From the NCBI GenBank assembly GCA_018466975.1, contig CM031561.1, positions 1,922,001-1,986,000 on the forward strand: a stretch of DNA of 64,000 bases, given 5' to 3'. Below, piece after piece: positions 33,633-44,928 of this stretch (the first letter of the stretch is position 1; each line of letters opens with the position of its first letter). The notes under the pieces are model-generated. The model ran no database searches. It saw only the letters and a program-made list of their open reading frames with translations, and was not told the DNA's origin. This DNA is from Sparassis latifolia. Taxonomy: Eukaryota; Basidiomycota; Agaricomycetes; Polyporales; Sparassidaceae. The translations under genes and the position numbers were made by a program.

Positions 33633-34761
33633 ATGAGCAACTCGCAGCCGGTTCACGGGAACTACCATGGGTTGGTACCACGAGCCAAACAATTGAAGAA
33701 GTGCGTAACAAATCCTTTCGCAGATACTACACCAAGCGGCTGTTTGTGCGTGATCCCCGACTAGCAGTACTGCCTCCTTCCACCTTCGCTGGTGCGCGGG
33801 TTTTGGATGTGGGATGCAATGAAGGATTCGTAACTTGCGAGATAGGTAAGTCTTGTATGTATCTTGTACTGCCGAACTCACTCACCGGGACGTGTCGCAA
33901 AGCCAGCGCAGTCATGGGGCGCGAAGAAAGTCATCGGCGTGGATATCGATGACGCATTGATCAGGGCTGCATGGAAACGGAGGCGCACCGTGTGGAGCTC
34001 TCAGGAACCTTCAAGAGACAACCAAACATTGAATGCCAACATGACCCAGACAAATGGCAGGAAACGAAGGAGGGAATCAGTCGCCTTGGACGATGAAAGC
34101 ACGAGTACTGGTCGCGCGCAAGCAGATTACTTCCCCCTGTCATGTGAACATATGTTCGGGCCACTACCTATACTTTCTACGTGCAAAAGTGGCGACTCCA
34201 CGAACTTTCCGCATAACGTTGCCTTCCGCGCGGCCGATTGGGTTAACAGCGAGATCCCTGAAGACAAAGAAGGATACGACGTTATTCTCGCGTCCGTCGT
34301 TGTCTCGATACTTTGCTTGCGTTCGCTTACGCTTTATTTCAGATTCTCGGTATCTAAATGGATCCATCTCAATGGCGGAGATGAAGGGCTGAAGAAATTC
34401 TTCCGGCGCATTTATTCTGTGCTAAGACCGGGGGGCACATTTGTGTTTGAGCCGCAAGACTGGGATACATACGCTAAAGCTAAGCGCATGGATGCTGTGC
34501 GCTGAATCTCCTTCGACCGCTTAATTGTATTGAATTGTTCTTTTTTGAACAGAAACTTAGAGAGAATGCCAAAGAATTGAAGTTACGACCAGGAGACTTC
34601 GAGAGGATCCTCGCTGAGATCGGTTTCGGCCCCGCACAACATCTGGGCATGGTCGGACAGAGCGGTGAGTATTCGGAGGATTGCTCTACTCATATCCCAA
34701 GCTCATGGACTTGTGTAAAGGATTTCGACGACCAATTGATGTGTATATTAAAGCCGGATGA
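33633..34761 (+). CDS. BMC1: Bin3/MePCE-type RNA 5'-phosphate methyltransferase
   Basis: SAM-dependent methyltransferase of the Bin3 (BCDIN3/MePCE) family, which methylates the gamma- or mono-phosphate at the 5' end of small RNAs such as 7SK, U6 or pre-miRNA. Exons 33633-33670, 33724-33845, 33907-34291, 34343-34496, 34553-34664 and 34721-34761 give 283 aa. Motifs: N-terminal GNYHGYYTKR, SAM-binding VLDVGCNEGFVTCEIAQSWG and VIGVDIDDALI, then the family signature SVSKWIHLNGGDEGLKKFF and LRPGGTFVFEPQDW. A ~70-residue hydrophilic insert with RKRRRE lies between the SAM motifs and NVAFRAADWV, as in animal MePCE. The end is short (GFRRPIDVYIKAG). The intron at 34292-34342 uses a gtccgt donor. Target RNA unknown. 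Confidence 0.88.
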
Positions 34762-34879
34762 CCTACAAGGTGGGTCCAGCTGTATACGGTTTGTAATGTC
34801 CCTCTAGACTTCTATGCTCTAATATCTCATATACTTCTGCGGGATCTTACATGCTGCCGAATCGCACCACTCGATGGTG

Positions 34880-35958
34880 TTAATCACTGGCAATGTTAAT
34901 CTCCACCTCGATGCCGGTTTCTGTTCTCCGCATGTTGACGCTGAGAGGAGAAATTCAGACGCGAGTAATCTTCACAGACATAACCATAAGCCCACCTGGA
35001 CAGATCCTTGATAATGAAGTCAGGCTGCGAATCCTCCACTTGCTTGCGACTATGCGTTGTCAGTAAAGCCAGGGTTTTGCATCCGGCCGCGTTTCCGCTG
35101 CGCACACCGGAAGGTGCGTCTTCGATGACCAGACAACGCTCCGGCGGGACTCCGCATCGTTTTGCACCGAGCAGGTATGGGTCAGGCCTGCATCAGTGTA
35201 ACACATCAGCCTTCTGTGACGACGAGTTGAGCGCACATGCGTACTCGGGTTTTCCCTTCGTGACATCCTCTGCGGCTACGAATACGTCGGGTAATGGAAA
35301 GCCAGCGAGGTTCAGCGCTGCTGAGGCGTAGCTACGCGTCGCGGACGTGCAGATCGCCCAGCGGGGCTTGGGGAGCTTGGCAACAGACAAAAGCTGACAG
35401 GCATAGATCAACACTGGACGCCAACAACTGGGTGAAGGAGAAATACGTCGTCGATGATTTCGTGAGCCCCTGGGAGCGCAACGATGCCTCTCCGGCCGTT
35501 TAGGCTCGAAGTGGAGACGATGGCTTCCTCAAAGCGGACGGCTTCTCGCTACGAGCACACTAGTCAACCTTTGCGGAGCACGAATTTGACACACCACGGA
35601 CCTGTAGCTCTTCTGGGTCCTCCACGCCACAGTGTATCCGTAAATTATCGACGGTCCGCACCCCATGCGAGGCTGAACGGGTGAACGCCGGGTAAGCATG
35701 ACTCATTCTCACCGGTCCAAACAAGCGCGGTGTGGCGAGAGACACTCACAACTGAGAATTTCGTGGACGTTAATCCCGGGGTATGATTCTGCGAAGAGCG
35801 ACCACGCGCCGACCACGCCCGCGGTGGAGTCTACGAGGGTACCGTCCATATCGAACAATCTGTGGTATGCAACAGCGTTAGACTGCGTAAGGATAGACAG
35901 GGTGTGACCCGACGCAGGATACGTACATCGCATCGAACTCGAGCGTCGTCGAGGGCAT
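34880..35958 (-). CDS. HAD-superfamily phosphatase, glycerol-3-phosphatase/DOG-like
   Basis: Haloacid-dehalogenase-type sugar-phosphate phosphatase of 238 aa, exons 35927-35958, 35750-35859, 35602-35672, 35447-35548, 35245-35393, 34996-35187 and 34880-34940. HAD motif I is LFDMDGTLVDS (two catalytic Asp), motif II is ICTSA, motif III Lys lies in EDVTKGKPEPDPY, and motif IV is CLVIEDAPSGVRSG. The helical cap after VVGAWSLFAESYP and the HGVRTVDNLR segment are typical of Gpp1/Dog1-like enzymes that remove phosphate from glycerol-3-phosphate or 2-deoxyglucose-6-phosphate. The ATG at 35958 starts a short first exon (MPSTTLEFDA). Substrate is inferred from the subfamily. Confidence 0.87.
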
Positions 35959-36282
35959 CGTGCTTGGTGGATAGAAAATTATAGGTGTAAGGAGAGCTCA
36001 CCGCCTGTGTCGAGTCAATTATGTTGTCATCCGGCTCGGACTCGCCTCGGATTTACTTACTCGACCCCGGCCCGGTGCCGTATGCAGAGCGGACCCAGCA
36101 CTCCCAAGTCTCCCAAATCTTTGCCGAAAAAAGTCTACATACGTCAAAATTGCTCCGAGATAGATAATTGTTTATTAGGATCAGAATCTTGCCAAACATC
36201 CTCCCAGTATAAGCGCCCTATAACCTTCAAATTCATCTGAAGGTCCTCTGAAGCGATGGTTCAAAAGCACATTACCATAAGA
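35959..36282. other. Intergenic gap, no gene seen
   Basis: About 320 bases between two minus-strand genes, holding the phosphatase promoter and the CPSF2 3' UTR. Nothing else recognised. Confidence 0.4.
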
Positions 36283-39200
36283 TTACGCCGCAACAAGGGC
36301 ATGCAGATTATAGATCTCTCTGCGAACGACGTAGTACACATGAGACACAGATCCCTCCAGCTCGACCCGTCCCCGCGCAGTCTTCTTTACGGCGACCGAA
36401 TCCTCGAGCGAGTCCGGGGCGCTTCCTCTCTTCGCCGCCGCACCGCATATCAATACACCTTCGCCGACGAGCTCCGCTTGGACACCCACGTCGGCGAGAC
36501 GCTTCTTCAGTGCGGTCAGCTTCAGCTCACCAATCATAGTAGACTGTGCTAGGGTTGCTACCGGACGTGAGCCGAGCATACGTCTCTGAACCGACTTTCT
36601 GGGCTCGGATTCAGAGGAAAGGGGTGCTGCAGACACCGGTTCGAGAACGGGGATCGTAGAGCTTGCAAGACTTGCGATGCGGCCCGTTACGTAGCCGACT
36701 TCGTTATCTTCAAACTGCGAAACGTATTGGCAAGAGCGCTCATGCAAGGAAGGGTAGTTCACCTACTTGTGACATTTTTATTGATGTGAGAAGCTCGTCG
36801 CTGAGAGATATTGAAAAGCTGTTCGTGTGCTGTCCGATCTGGATACTGTCGCCCTGGGCAGGGGCATAGATATCTCGCGTCATGGCGCGGATCTTCGAAC
36901 AGCTCTCCAGAAGGATGTTTGTAGCGCTTGATGGGGCATGCACGATGATCTTGGAGGTGAATCACAAAAGTCCGAAGTGAGACGAAGAAGGTGGAGGACA
37001 ATGTATAGCACGCACCATTTTTCTAGGATGCACTTGAGGCACGATCGTTTTCACTGCACGCCCATCGTTCAAGCCTGCCAGGTCCACGAAAAACAGGCGA
37101 CACGCCAACTGGACTTCAATATCCTTGGTCACGAATTTTGAAGGTGGTTCCACTGGGACTTTCTAAAGAGACAGCCAGGTTATTGAGCACCCTCCGTTAT
37201 CCAGAGACGACGAAGAAATACCTTAGCTTCCTCCTCGGCCTTCCTCCGCAACTCCTTGACCTCCTCGCTCTCCGCATCCTCCTCCAACACCTTTCCTTTG
37301 CGTAGCCACATGCCCACATCCAGCATCTCGCCGTACTCGTCCACACGCCGCTTCTTCTCCACATACGGGAACATGCGGAACCGCTGTGTCTGACCCTCCG
37401 CGCTCTTGAAAAATGACGTCGCGCGTGAGACATTGCCCTTGAGGTATATATCAAACGAGAGCGTCCGCATCTGTTGCCCTTCGTCCGCATCCATGCCCAT
37501 ACCCCAGTCCGCCCCGTCCGCCGCACCGCCCTTGGTGGTCTTGCGCTTCACACGCCCGTTTTCTGCGGAACGACTTTGCGCACCCACAGAATCCTCTTTG
37601 GTGTCCATGAGGTCCTCGCCCAGCGAGCGCTCCACCTCGTTCTCCTCGTCAGAATCGGCGTCAGAATCCGAGTCGCTGTCCTCGTCGTCGTCCGCCTCGA
37701 GCAGCCGCTGGTTGCGTGCCAGAGCGGCCTCATGTGCGGCCTCCTTCTCCTTCGCCGCCCGCTCCCTTTGTAGGTGGGCCTCGAGCTCTGCGCCCTGCAA
37801 AGGTACCTTCGCATGCATCTACATTTGAGTTCATATAGTTAGCACATGGGCGACAGTGTCGGCAAGAGGGACACAGACCTGCAGCCGCAACGAACCGTCC
37901 ATCATGACGTTGTTGCCGATCTTGCCGCGATCCCACTTCGAGTCATCCCGCTGAGCGTCGTTCCACCGGTCGAAAAGCATCCGCCCGAGCGTGCCTTCCT
38001 CGCTGCGCCCGGTGAGGAGGACAACATTATCTGGGGTTTCAGCGAACTCGGAAAACAACGCGCGAGAAGGGCCGTGCGATAGTGAGGCGGGAACTGCGAG
38101 AATTAGCTTCGGATCTTTCGAGGAATAGGTCTGGAGGAGCGCTTGTGGGCTCGGGAAGAACTCGAGGTGCCTAAGCCGTGCGCGTATGATTAGTACCCTT
38201 CAACGGCGACGAATGGACTAGTGTTTTTTTACCTGAACCGCAGCGCAAATGCGCCCAAAGCATCTTCGTCTCCATCTTCGTCCCTTCTCCGTTTCGTCCC
38301 CTTCCTTCCCGCAGGGCCCGTGCCTTCCTCTCCGACATCCTCCTTGCTGACCGTCCCGCCGAGCCATTCCATCATGCTGCGCACGAACGTGAGCATCTCG
38401 CGCCCCGTGCGCGAGAGCAGGCAGATTGGATACTTCAGGCGTGAGTAGTTCCAGTGTTGGTCAAGTAGCACGAGGAGCTCAAGCACGCGCGTGCTCGAGT
38501 CGCACGGGAGCAGCAGCGAGTTACGTGAAGTGAGCGTAGCGGTGACACAGTCTACGGGGCACCGAAATCGGTTAGACTGGTGTAGTGGTGCGAAAGAAAG
38601 AAAGACGATACGTGCCGAGTAATGCAGCATCTCGGTCCTTCCGCCGCGCAGTGGTGACTCCCGCACGCTCCGCGTCAGTGATGAGCAAGTCTGGGCGGGC
38701 AAGGCTCTCGAAGACGCCGCCACCTGCCGACGCCTGGCGGATAAGTACCGTTCCGTCGAGATGACGCTCGCGCATGTGGTTCATGTCGACTGCGTAGAGG
38801 ATCGTCCCTGCAGTCGGTGAGCGGATCTTCCAAATGGTGCCCCCAAGCGTGTGTCCAGCGTTGAAAGGGATGACAGTGATGCCCTGGCACTTTCCTGAGT
38901 GACAGTTCAGCTGCAGGCGTAAGATAGAGGGCAAATATCGGTACCTTGAAGATGGTAAGGCTGGGAGTACCGCAAGACGTTGACCGAATCGAATGCGTCG
39001 TGTACTTCCTGTAGTGTTGGTATGTACTTTCCAGAGCGCGGTCGAGGTGCAGATGTACTGCCAGAAGCGTCATCTGATGAGGGCTCATCTGTACCGGGGG
39101 AAGCACTGTGCTGCTCTTTGTCTTGTCCACCAACGTCTTGTTCGTCACGGATTCCCTCGGCATCTTCTGTGGCAGCAATACGGGCCATAGCTTGTACGGG

Positions 39201-39730
39201 AAGAGTCGTATAGGCGGGTGCAGTTAGATTCCAGTGAGAATATGCGTAGGCGTATAGTCCAGAGTGCGCAAGGTCGCCGTGGGACAAAAGAACCAAGTCG
39301 ACGTTCGGAGCAGCGCTGGAAAATATTGTTAGCATGAACAACCGGTCATTGCAGGCTCGAAGCTCGTGGCACTGCCTGCGGGAATATTGCATCACCACGA
39401 GAGCCAAACAACACTCCGACGAACTTGGCCTGTAACGTGCAAACGTCACGCAAACAAATCATGCAGCTGCGCACAAAGACTGCTGGATGACGGACGAGGC
39501 TACACCTATGCTTAACGTAACGCTAACTGAGACAAGACTTACTCCTTCAACGCCTCACAATACTTGTCCCATGAATGCTCCTCTTGCTTCCCAGCAGATG
39601 CATTTTCTGGACACCAATCTGGTGAACCACAATCAAGGAGGATGCGAACATCGTCGACCTGGAGAACATAAGCGAGTGGAACGGTGCGAGAAGAGTGAGC
39701 AGCGCCCGACAGCGGGGTAAACGTGATCAT
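36283..39730 (-). CDS. CFT2: Cleavage and polyadenylation specificity factor subunit 2 (CPSF100/Cft2)
   Basis: Catalytically inactive metallo-beta-lactamase/beta-CASP partner of the CPSF73 endonuclease in pre-mRNA 3' end formation. Nine exons: 39543-39730, 38945-39315, 38616-38894, 38233-38551, 37879-38170, 37222-37818, 37016-37162, 36767-36949 and 36283-36714; 935 aa. Recognisable parts are MITFTPLSGAAHSSRTVPLA and ILLDCGSPDW at the start, LVLLSHGDLAHSG where CPSF73 would carry HxHxDH, the GHTLGGTIWKI and YAVDMNHMRERHLDG strands, DNVVLLTGRSEEGTLGRML, a very acidic insert at ~residue 500 (DDDEDSDSDSDADSDEE), and the RNA-binding C-terminal region. One intron (38552-38615) appears to be GC...AG, and the first intron is long (227 nt). 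A likely in-frame small exon inside that first intron cannot be excluded. Confidence 0.92.
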
Positions 39731-40216
39731 GGCGGTGTTATAGTACAATCAGGCTTCCAGAAAGTGATTCTGAGGATTCTTCCTATGTCATCGAGTTAGT
39801 GCTGAAGCCCGTGTTTGGACGGTCGTCAGAGTGAAATTAGCGATTGAGAGAGTAAGGTAATCATGTGACGAGCGCCAAAGATAAAACACCCTCTCGTTGC
39901 TCAGGCCCAGTCGAAAACGCGTATTGTGAGATCGCAGCAAGTCGCACGAGGTCGTGGCTGTGACCAGCTGCGACCAGCCGCGAAAATTTGGACTATATGC
40001 GATCTTGCGCGAGCCCAATCAAACGTGGTTGCAGGCTAGCACAGTGCCAAGTGGGAGAATCGAGGCATTTCGCATCTAGTCGAATATTAAGCTGCTGTAT
40101 AATAATTGTATTGTCGTGATTTAATACACTGTGACTACACTCGACGTCGTGTGAGCACCCTCGCCGTCGTGCGAGCTCCTGCGACATCGCGCGATCTACT
40201 TCGACCTGCTCCGCTC

Positions 40217-40342
40217 ACACCCCCGCCCCCGCTCCCACCCCTGCCTGCGCCCCCGCCCCCGTTCCCGCCCCCGCCCCCGCCCCCGCTCCTGCCCGTACCC
40301 CCGCCCTCGCACCTACGCACCCCTGCACCTACGCACCCCTGC
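40217..40342. repeat. Cytosine-rich low-complexity tract with a 16-bp tandem duplication
   Basis: Runs of 4-5 C separated by single G, T or A from about 40217 to 40304, so the minus strand has many G-runs that could form quadruplexes and the plus strand i-motifs. It is followed by two exact copies of a 16-bp unit (acctacgcacccctgc) at 40311-40326 and 40327-40342, then alternating gcgcgc/acgc. The plus strand encodes a long Pro/Ala/His-rich chance ORF. Confidence 0.7.
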
Positions 40343-41381
40343 ACGCACGCGCGCGCCCATCCCCCTGCCCGCGCACGCACCCGCGCACTGGCGCGCAACC
40401 GCACACATCCGCACTCCCTGTGTTCGCCGTCGTCCCCGTTTTCACACCTGGATGCTGCCCAACACCTGTAATATAAGTAGAGTTAGTGAATATGTGTCAT
40501 AGCATAGATAAAGAATGAGATAAGGTAGAGAGGTCCGCTAGAAAGTCGGTGCAAGCGCAGCTGTTCACGCTCAGGCTGACTGGATAGTCGAGGTCGTCCA
40601 GACGGCTTCTCGCGCTCGAAGTGTGCATAAAGGCCCGGCGAGCTCGTTAGTCGGGGTCGTCGGAAGAGAAATGTGTGACCGCGGAGCCTGCTACAGGGGG
40701 CGGGGGGTTTTGGACGCCGCAAACGAACCTCTCGCAGTGCGAGACGATCGCCTCGGTGCGCTCGGTCCTCGCTCGGTCCATGTGCCCCCCGCCCGCGCGC
40801 CCAAATATCGATCCTCTGACCCCGGATTTCCCGGTATATGCGCCAGAAGTCGACGTGCCGTGTCCGCATCCACATCCTTGTACTCACCTGGTCATCCTAA
40901 CTTGCCCCATCCCCCCACTTCTCAACTTCTCGATGCGGGTCATGTCTATCGTGCGCGCCAGGGTCGCGAATCGGCGAATGCGGCGCGCGGACGGGACTGC
41001 TCGGATGTCTTCGTTTGGCTTTGGAGCCTGGAATGCGGCACGCGTACCGCGCCCAGCCGCTTGAGATTGAGGGGCTAGTCAGTGCCCCCCAATTGAAGGC
41101 GCAGATGGAAAGATCATGGGGATCTCAACGAATGTGGATAGTATCGGATCGCCTTCTTATCGGAGATTAGCATAACATGATCCACACTTGCACGTAGGCA
41201 GTACTTACTACCGTAATCAGCAGCAACGCTGCAAGTACACCAGAGGGGGTCTCTCGACCATCTGATAAGTAAATTTAAGGACATTTCAGGTGCCTGGATG
41301 CCTGACACAGAAACTGTCGCCGTACCTCGTCAATAGGGGCACATCAGAGGATTACAGTCAGGAAGACGAACACACATTCAC

Positions 41382-41777
41382 ATAGTCCGGATGTGTCGCA
41401 ATGCGCACCACGCGTGCACCAGAAAGCAGTGCAAACTTGTTCTCCCGGAACTGCTGCGAGATTAGACAGGGAATGAGATGTAGAACAGTTCGCACTGTGT
41501 GGGGTGCGGGCAGCTGTGCGCACTCGAGCGTGGCATGACCGTCACATTGAGGCAGAGAAGGCTGTTGAGCCACTTCTCGACGGTGTCTTCGGCCGCATAT
41601 AAAATCGGTGTCTCGAGCTTGCAGTGTGCACGCTTTCGGCGGTGCCTTGACGATGGGCTTCTTGAAGCTCGAGCTTACCGCTGCATCGTCTTCGCCCGCG
41701 GCGGTGTCTTTAGTACGCGAGGGGTGGGTGCTCTCATGGAGCTGTTGGATGAGCTTGAGTGAGAGTAATCGGCCGGT
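41382..41777 (-). pseudogene. KRE33: Degraded fragment of KRE33/NAT10 (RNA cytidine acetyltransferase)
   Basis: Reading the minus strand from 41777 downward, three blocks match the middle of KRE33/NAT10, the helicase-acetyltransferase that makes ac4C in 18S rRNA and tRNA. Block 1 contains TGRLLSLKLIQQL and KAPPKACTLQ; after a small deletion the frame shifts to block 2 with KLETPILYAAEDTVEKWLN and CPHPTQCELFY; then the ~130 residues that normally hold ALYVASHYKNSPNDLQ are missing and block 3 resumes in another frame with LIPCLISQQF and SGARVVRIATHPDY before a stop at 41358. Frameshifts, internal deletion and missing ends rule out function. Several conserved Arg codons have become His or Cys, the mark of C-to-T/G-to-A decay. 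The intact gene must lie elsewhere. Confidence 0.82.
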
Positions 41778-43475
41778 ATAATAAGCATCGTGCTCTGGAG
41801 GTCAGAGCGACTGGATGCAGGAGGACAAGAGCGCAGACGTGGTGGCGACATGTCAGTGAGTACGGTGACGCGTCCATGTCTCTGTCACATGATGAGCTCG
41901 GCGTATATAAGTGCAAGTACACTGGGCACAGGTACAACATATAGTATATAGCTAATCGAGACACGCGTGCAGGCAAAATTCGACAGATGGCGGCGTTACG
42001 TCGAGCAAAGTGCAATTCAGACGGGACATGGTACAGGATCGACGCGTCAAATCACAGGATGTCTCGCACGTGTTCGACCAGGTGAGATCTGGTTCGACCG
42101 CTTGCGATAGTCCAAGTCAAGCCGCGATCTGGTGCGTCTTGGTTCGTTCTTGGAATATGCGTTTTTCACTGGGGCTCAGGCCTCAGGATTCGCCGCTGTG
42201 AGCGTTGTATTGAGAGGCGAGCGAGCAAGGCAAAACCCATGCAAGCCGTCGACATGTCCTATGCTCCCCTCACATACTGATTCTAATTCAACAGATGTTT
42301 CACCAAACTTGTTAGTAATGGCGATGCTGAATGCATGCCCAGGCCGCTCGTAAAGCCAAGGAGGAATGTAATGCCGGCGCAAGTATAGGATATGTGTGAA
42401 GTTCCAGGAAATTTTGGGTAACCTAGATTATAGAAGAGCATACAATACAGACATACAAAACAGTACTTGAAAAAATGATCAAAGGTATTCCTGGTCTCAG
42501 AGTAAGTGTGACAACTATAGTGTGAATCATGAGATGAAAAAGAATTACATGCCAAACATGCAAGAATAAAAAATACTACTCTAAATGAAGTCTTCCATAC
42601 CTTTGCAGGGCCTCATTGGTAACTCATCCTCCAGTCCTCGAGCTCCAAGCAGCAAAGCAATACTTAGCAGCTCTAACCTGTCGCATCATAGGCATTCAAA
42701 GGGGAATGCCTGCTGCACATTAGCAGCGTGTTGTACATAGAGTGAGAATACATACAGCGGACTGGTCAGTAACTTTGAGAAGCTTCGACTGAGAACAACT
42801 CGCACGCACAACGTCGGCAGTGTTACAAGGGTAACCATCAAACAGCAATGATAAGAGCAAAGCAAAGACAAGGGAAGTGGGCAGTGACATGGTGAAAAGA
42901 CTTTCAGATTGTTGGATGGGCAAAGGAAAAGGGGAGACCTTTTATCGAGATTGTCGGAGGCCCACCATATAGACGAAAGAATCAAAGTAGATGGACGAAT
43001 GGAGTTATCTCCGCGACGGGGAAGACTGAAGGAGAAACGATACCAAGTGGAGCGCAGGTACAGCTCCTACGGGAATCGGAATTTGATTCTAACAGTCCTT
43101 TCACCAAATGGATCATCAGCACCGGTTAACACCCATGTTCCGTCTCGACGGTCTGCAATTGTCTTCAGGCTTGTCAGCCAGACATTGGATCGGAGCCGAT
43201 GGCTCGAGACGGTACCCTGTGGCTCTAAAGGTGAGGTTCCCCTTTGCGATGTTCACTTGCCAGGTATATATGCAACCTTCAGAGCATGAAGACCCTTGCA
43301 CGGTCAAGCGGAGGCAGTGTAAGTCGGTGTTATAGATTTGTAGATATTTTGCAGACACCGGGAGTCATACAATAACACGTCGAGAGTCATTAATATTGTG
43401 TCAGAGGCTATGAGAGACCACGTAGGCTAGACGTGGAGCGACATAGCCTTTGTGTCCCACCGAGACCGCGATCGG

Positions 43476-43482
43476 TATAAAA
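43476..43482 (+). promoter_or_regulatory. Possible TATA box upstream of ARF1
   Basis: A TATAAAA heptamer 179 bases before the ARF1 start codon, followed by a CT-rich stretch near 43600-43650 typical of fungal transcript starts. Assigned by position. Confidence 0.45.
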
Positions 43483-43660
43483 TCGAGGAGGGCCGCCAAG
43501 GCATCACACGCATCTATTTACACGTAATATTTGGGAGCTTGAAACCGTACGGTATTGCCTCACACACAACTCTTCCAACCAGCAAGTCCAAAACCTCTTT
43601 ACAACTCTCCATCCTCCAAACCTTTTTGCTGTCTTTATTCCTCCGTGAACACAGCCATCC

Positions 43661-44490
<830 letters not shown>

Positions 44491-44928
44491 TTTCGTCTCT
44501 TCTCGCCGTCGTTTCTGGATACCTACAAACACTGTCGTATTACGATCCTCACGATATTGAGAAGGGTTCATGTGCCGCCTCGTCTCTGCTCAGTACTTAG
44601 TTTACATGTCATAGTCTTGTCAGCGTCGCCTCTTCAGTCCGCCGGTGGTCCTTCTGGTTTTACCGCCTCACCTATTTGTGTCATATACATAACAGAGCTC
44701 TTACTTCCTGTTCCCATCTCGAGGAATGGGCTGCCCCCAGTCGGCTTAACATCGTGAAATCTATCTTTCTTAAGACTTCGATGTGTGTGAGTAAATACTC
44801 CAGAAAAAAAGGTAATCTGGGCCCGGTATATGTACTTTGGCTATCAAGCATAACGTACGGGACGCAGGATGGGCAGTGACTGGTACATTTCGAGTTTCCA
44901 GGTATACGTACAGGCAGAGAGAGTACAA
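44491..44928. other. Convergent intergenic gap, no gene seen
   Basis: About 440 bases between the stops of ARF1 (plus) and SEC15 (minus), expected to contain two overlapping or adjacent 3' UTRs. No other feature. Confidence 0.4.

Larger units (their letters stand above)
39731..43660. other. 3.9 kb gene-poor region with a pseudogene fragment
   Basis: Between the divergent starts of CFT2 (minus) and ARF1 (plus). It holds a cytosine-rich tract near 40.2 kb, a degraded KRE33 fragment at 41.4-41.8 kb, and an unassigned plus-strand ORF at about 40675-41064 (contains SVLARSMCPPPARPNIDPL) that looks coding-like but matches nothing I know. The right end is the ARF1 promoter. No intact gene. Confidence 0.5.

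Noticed and set aside
40623..41078. Overlapping plus-strand ORFs of about 130-150 codons
   Set aside because: Some coding-like wording but no family, in a low-complexity neighbourhood; not enough to call a gene.
41505..41545. 33-base stretch resembling alpha-tubulin exon 2 (LEHGMT-like)
   Set aside because: On the opposite strand it falls inside the KRE33 block (MPRSSAHSCPHPTQ), which explains the sequence; the tubulin similarity is short and probably accidental.
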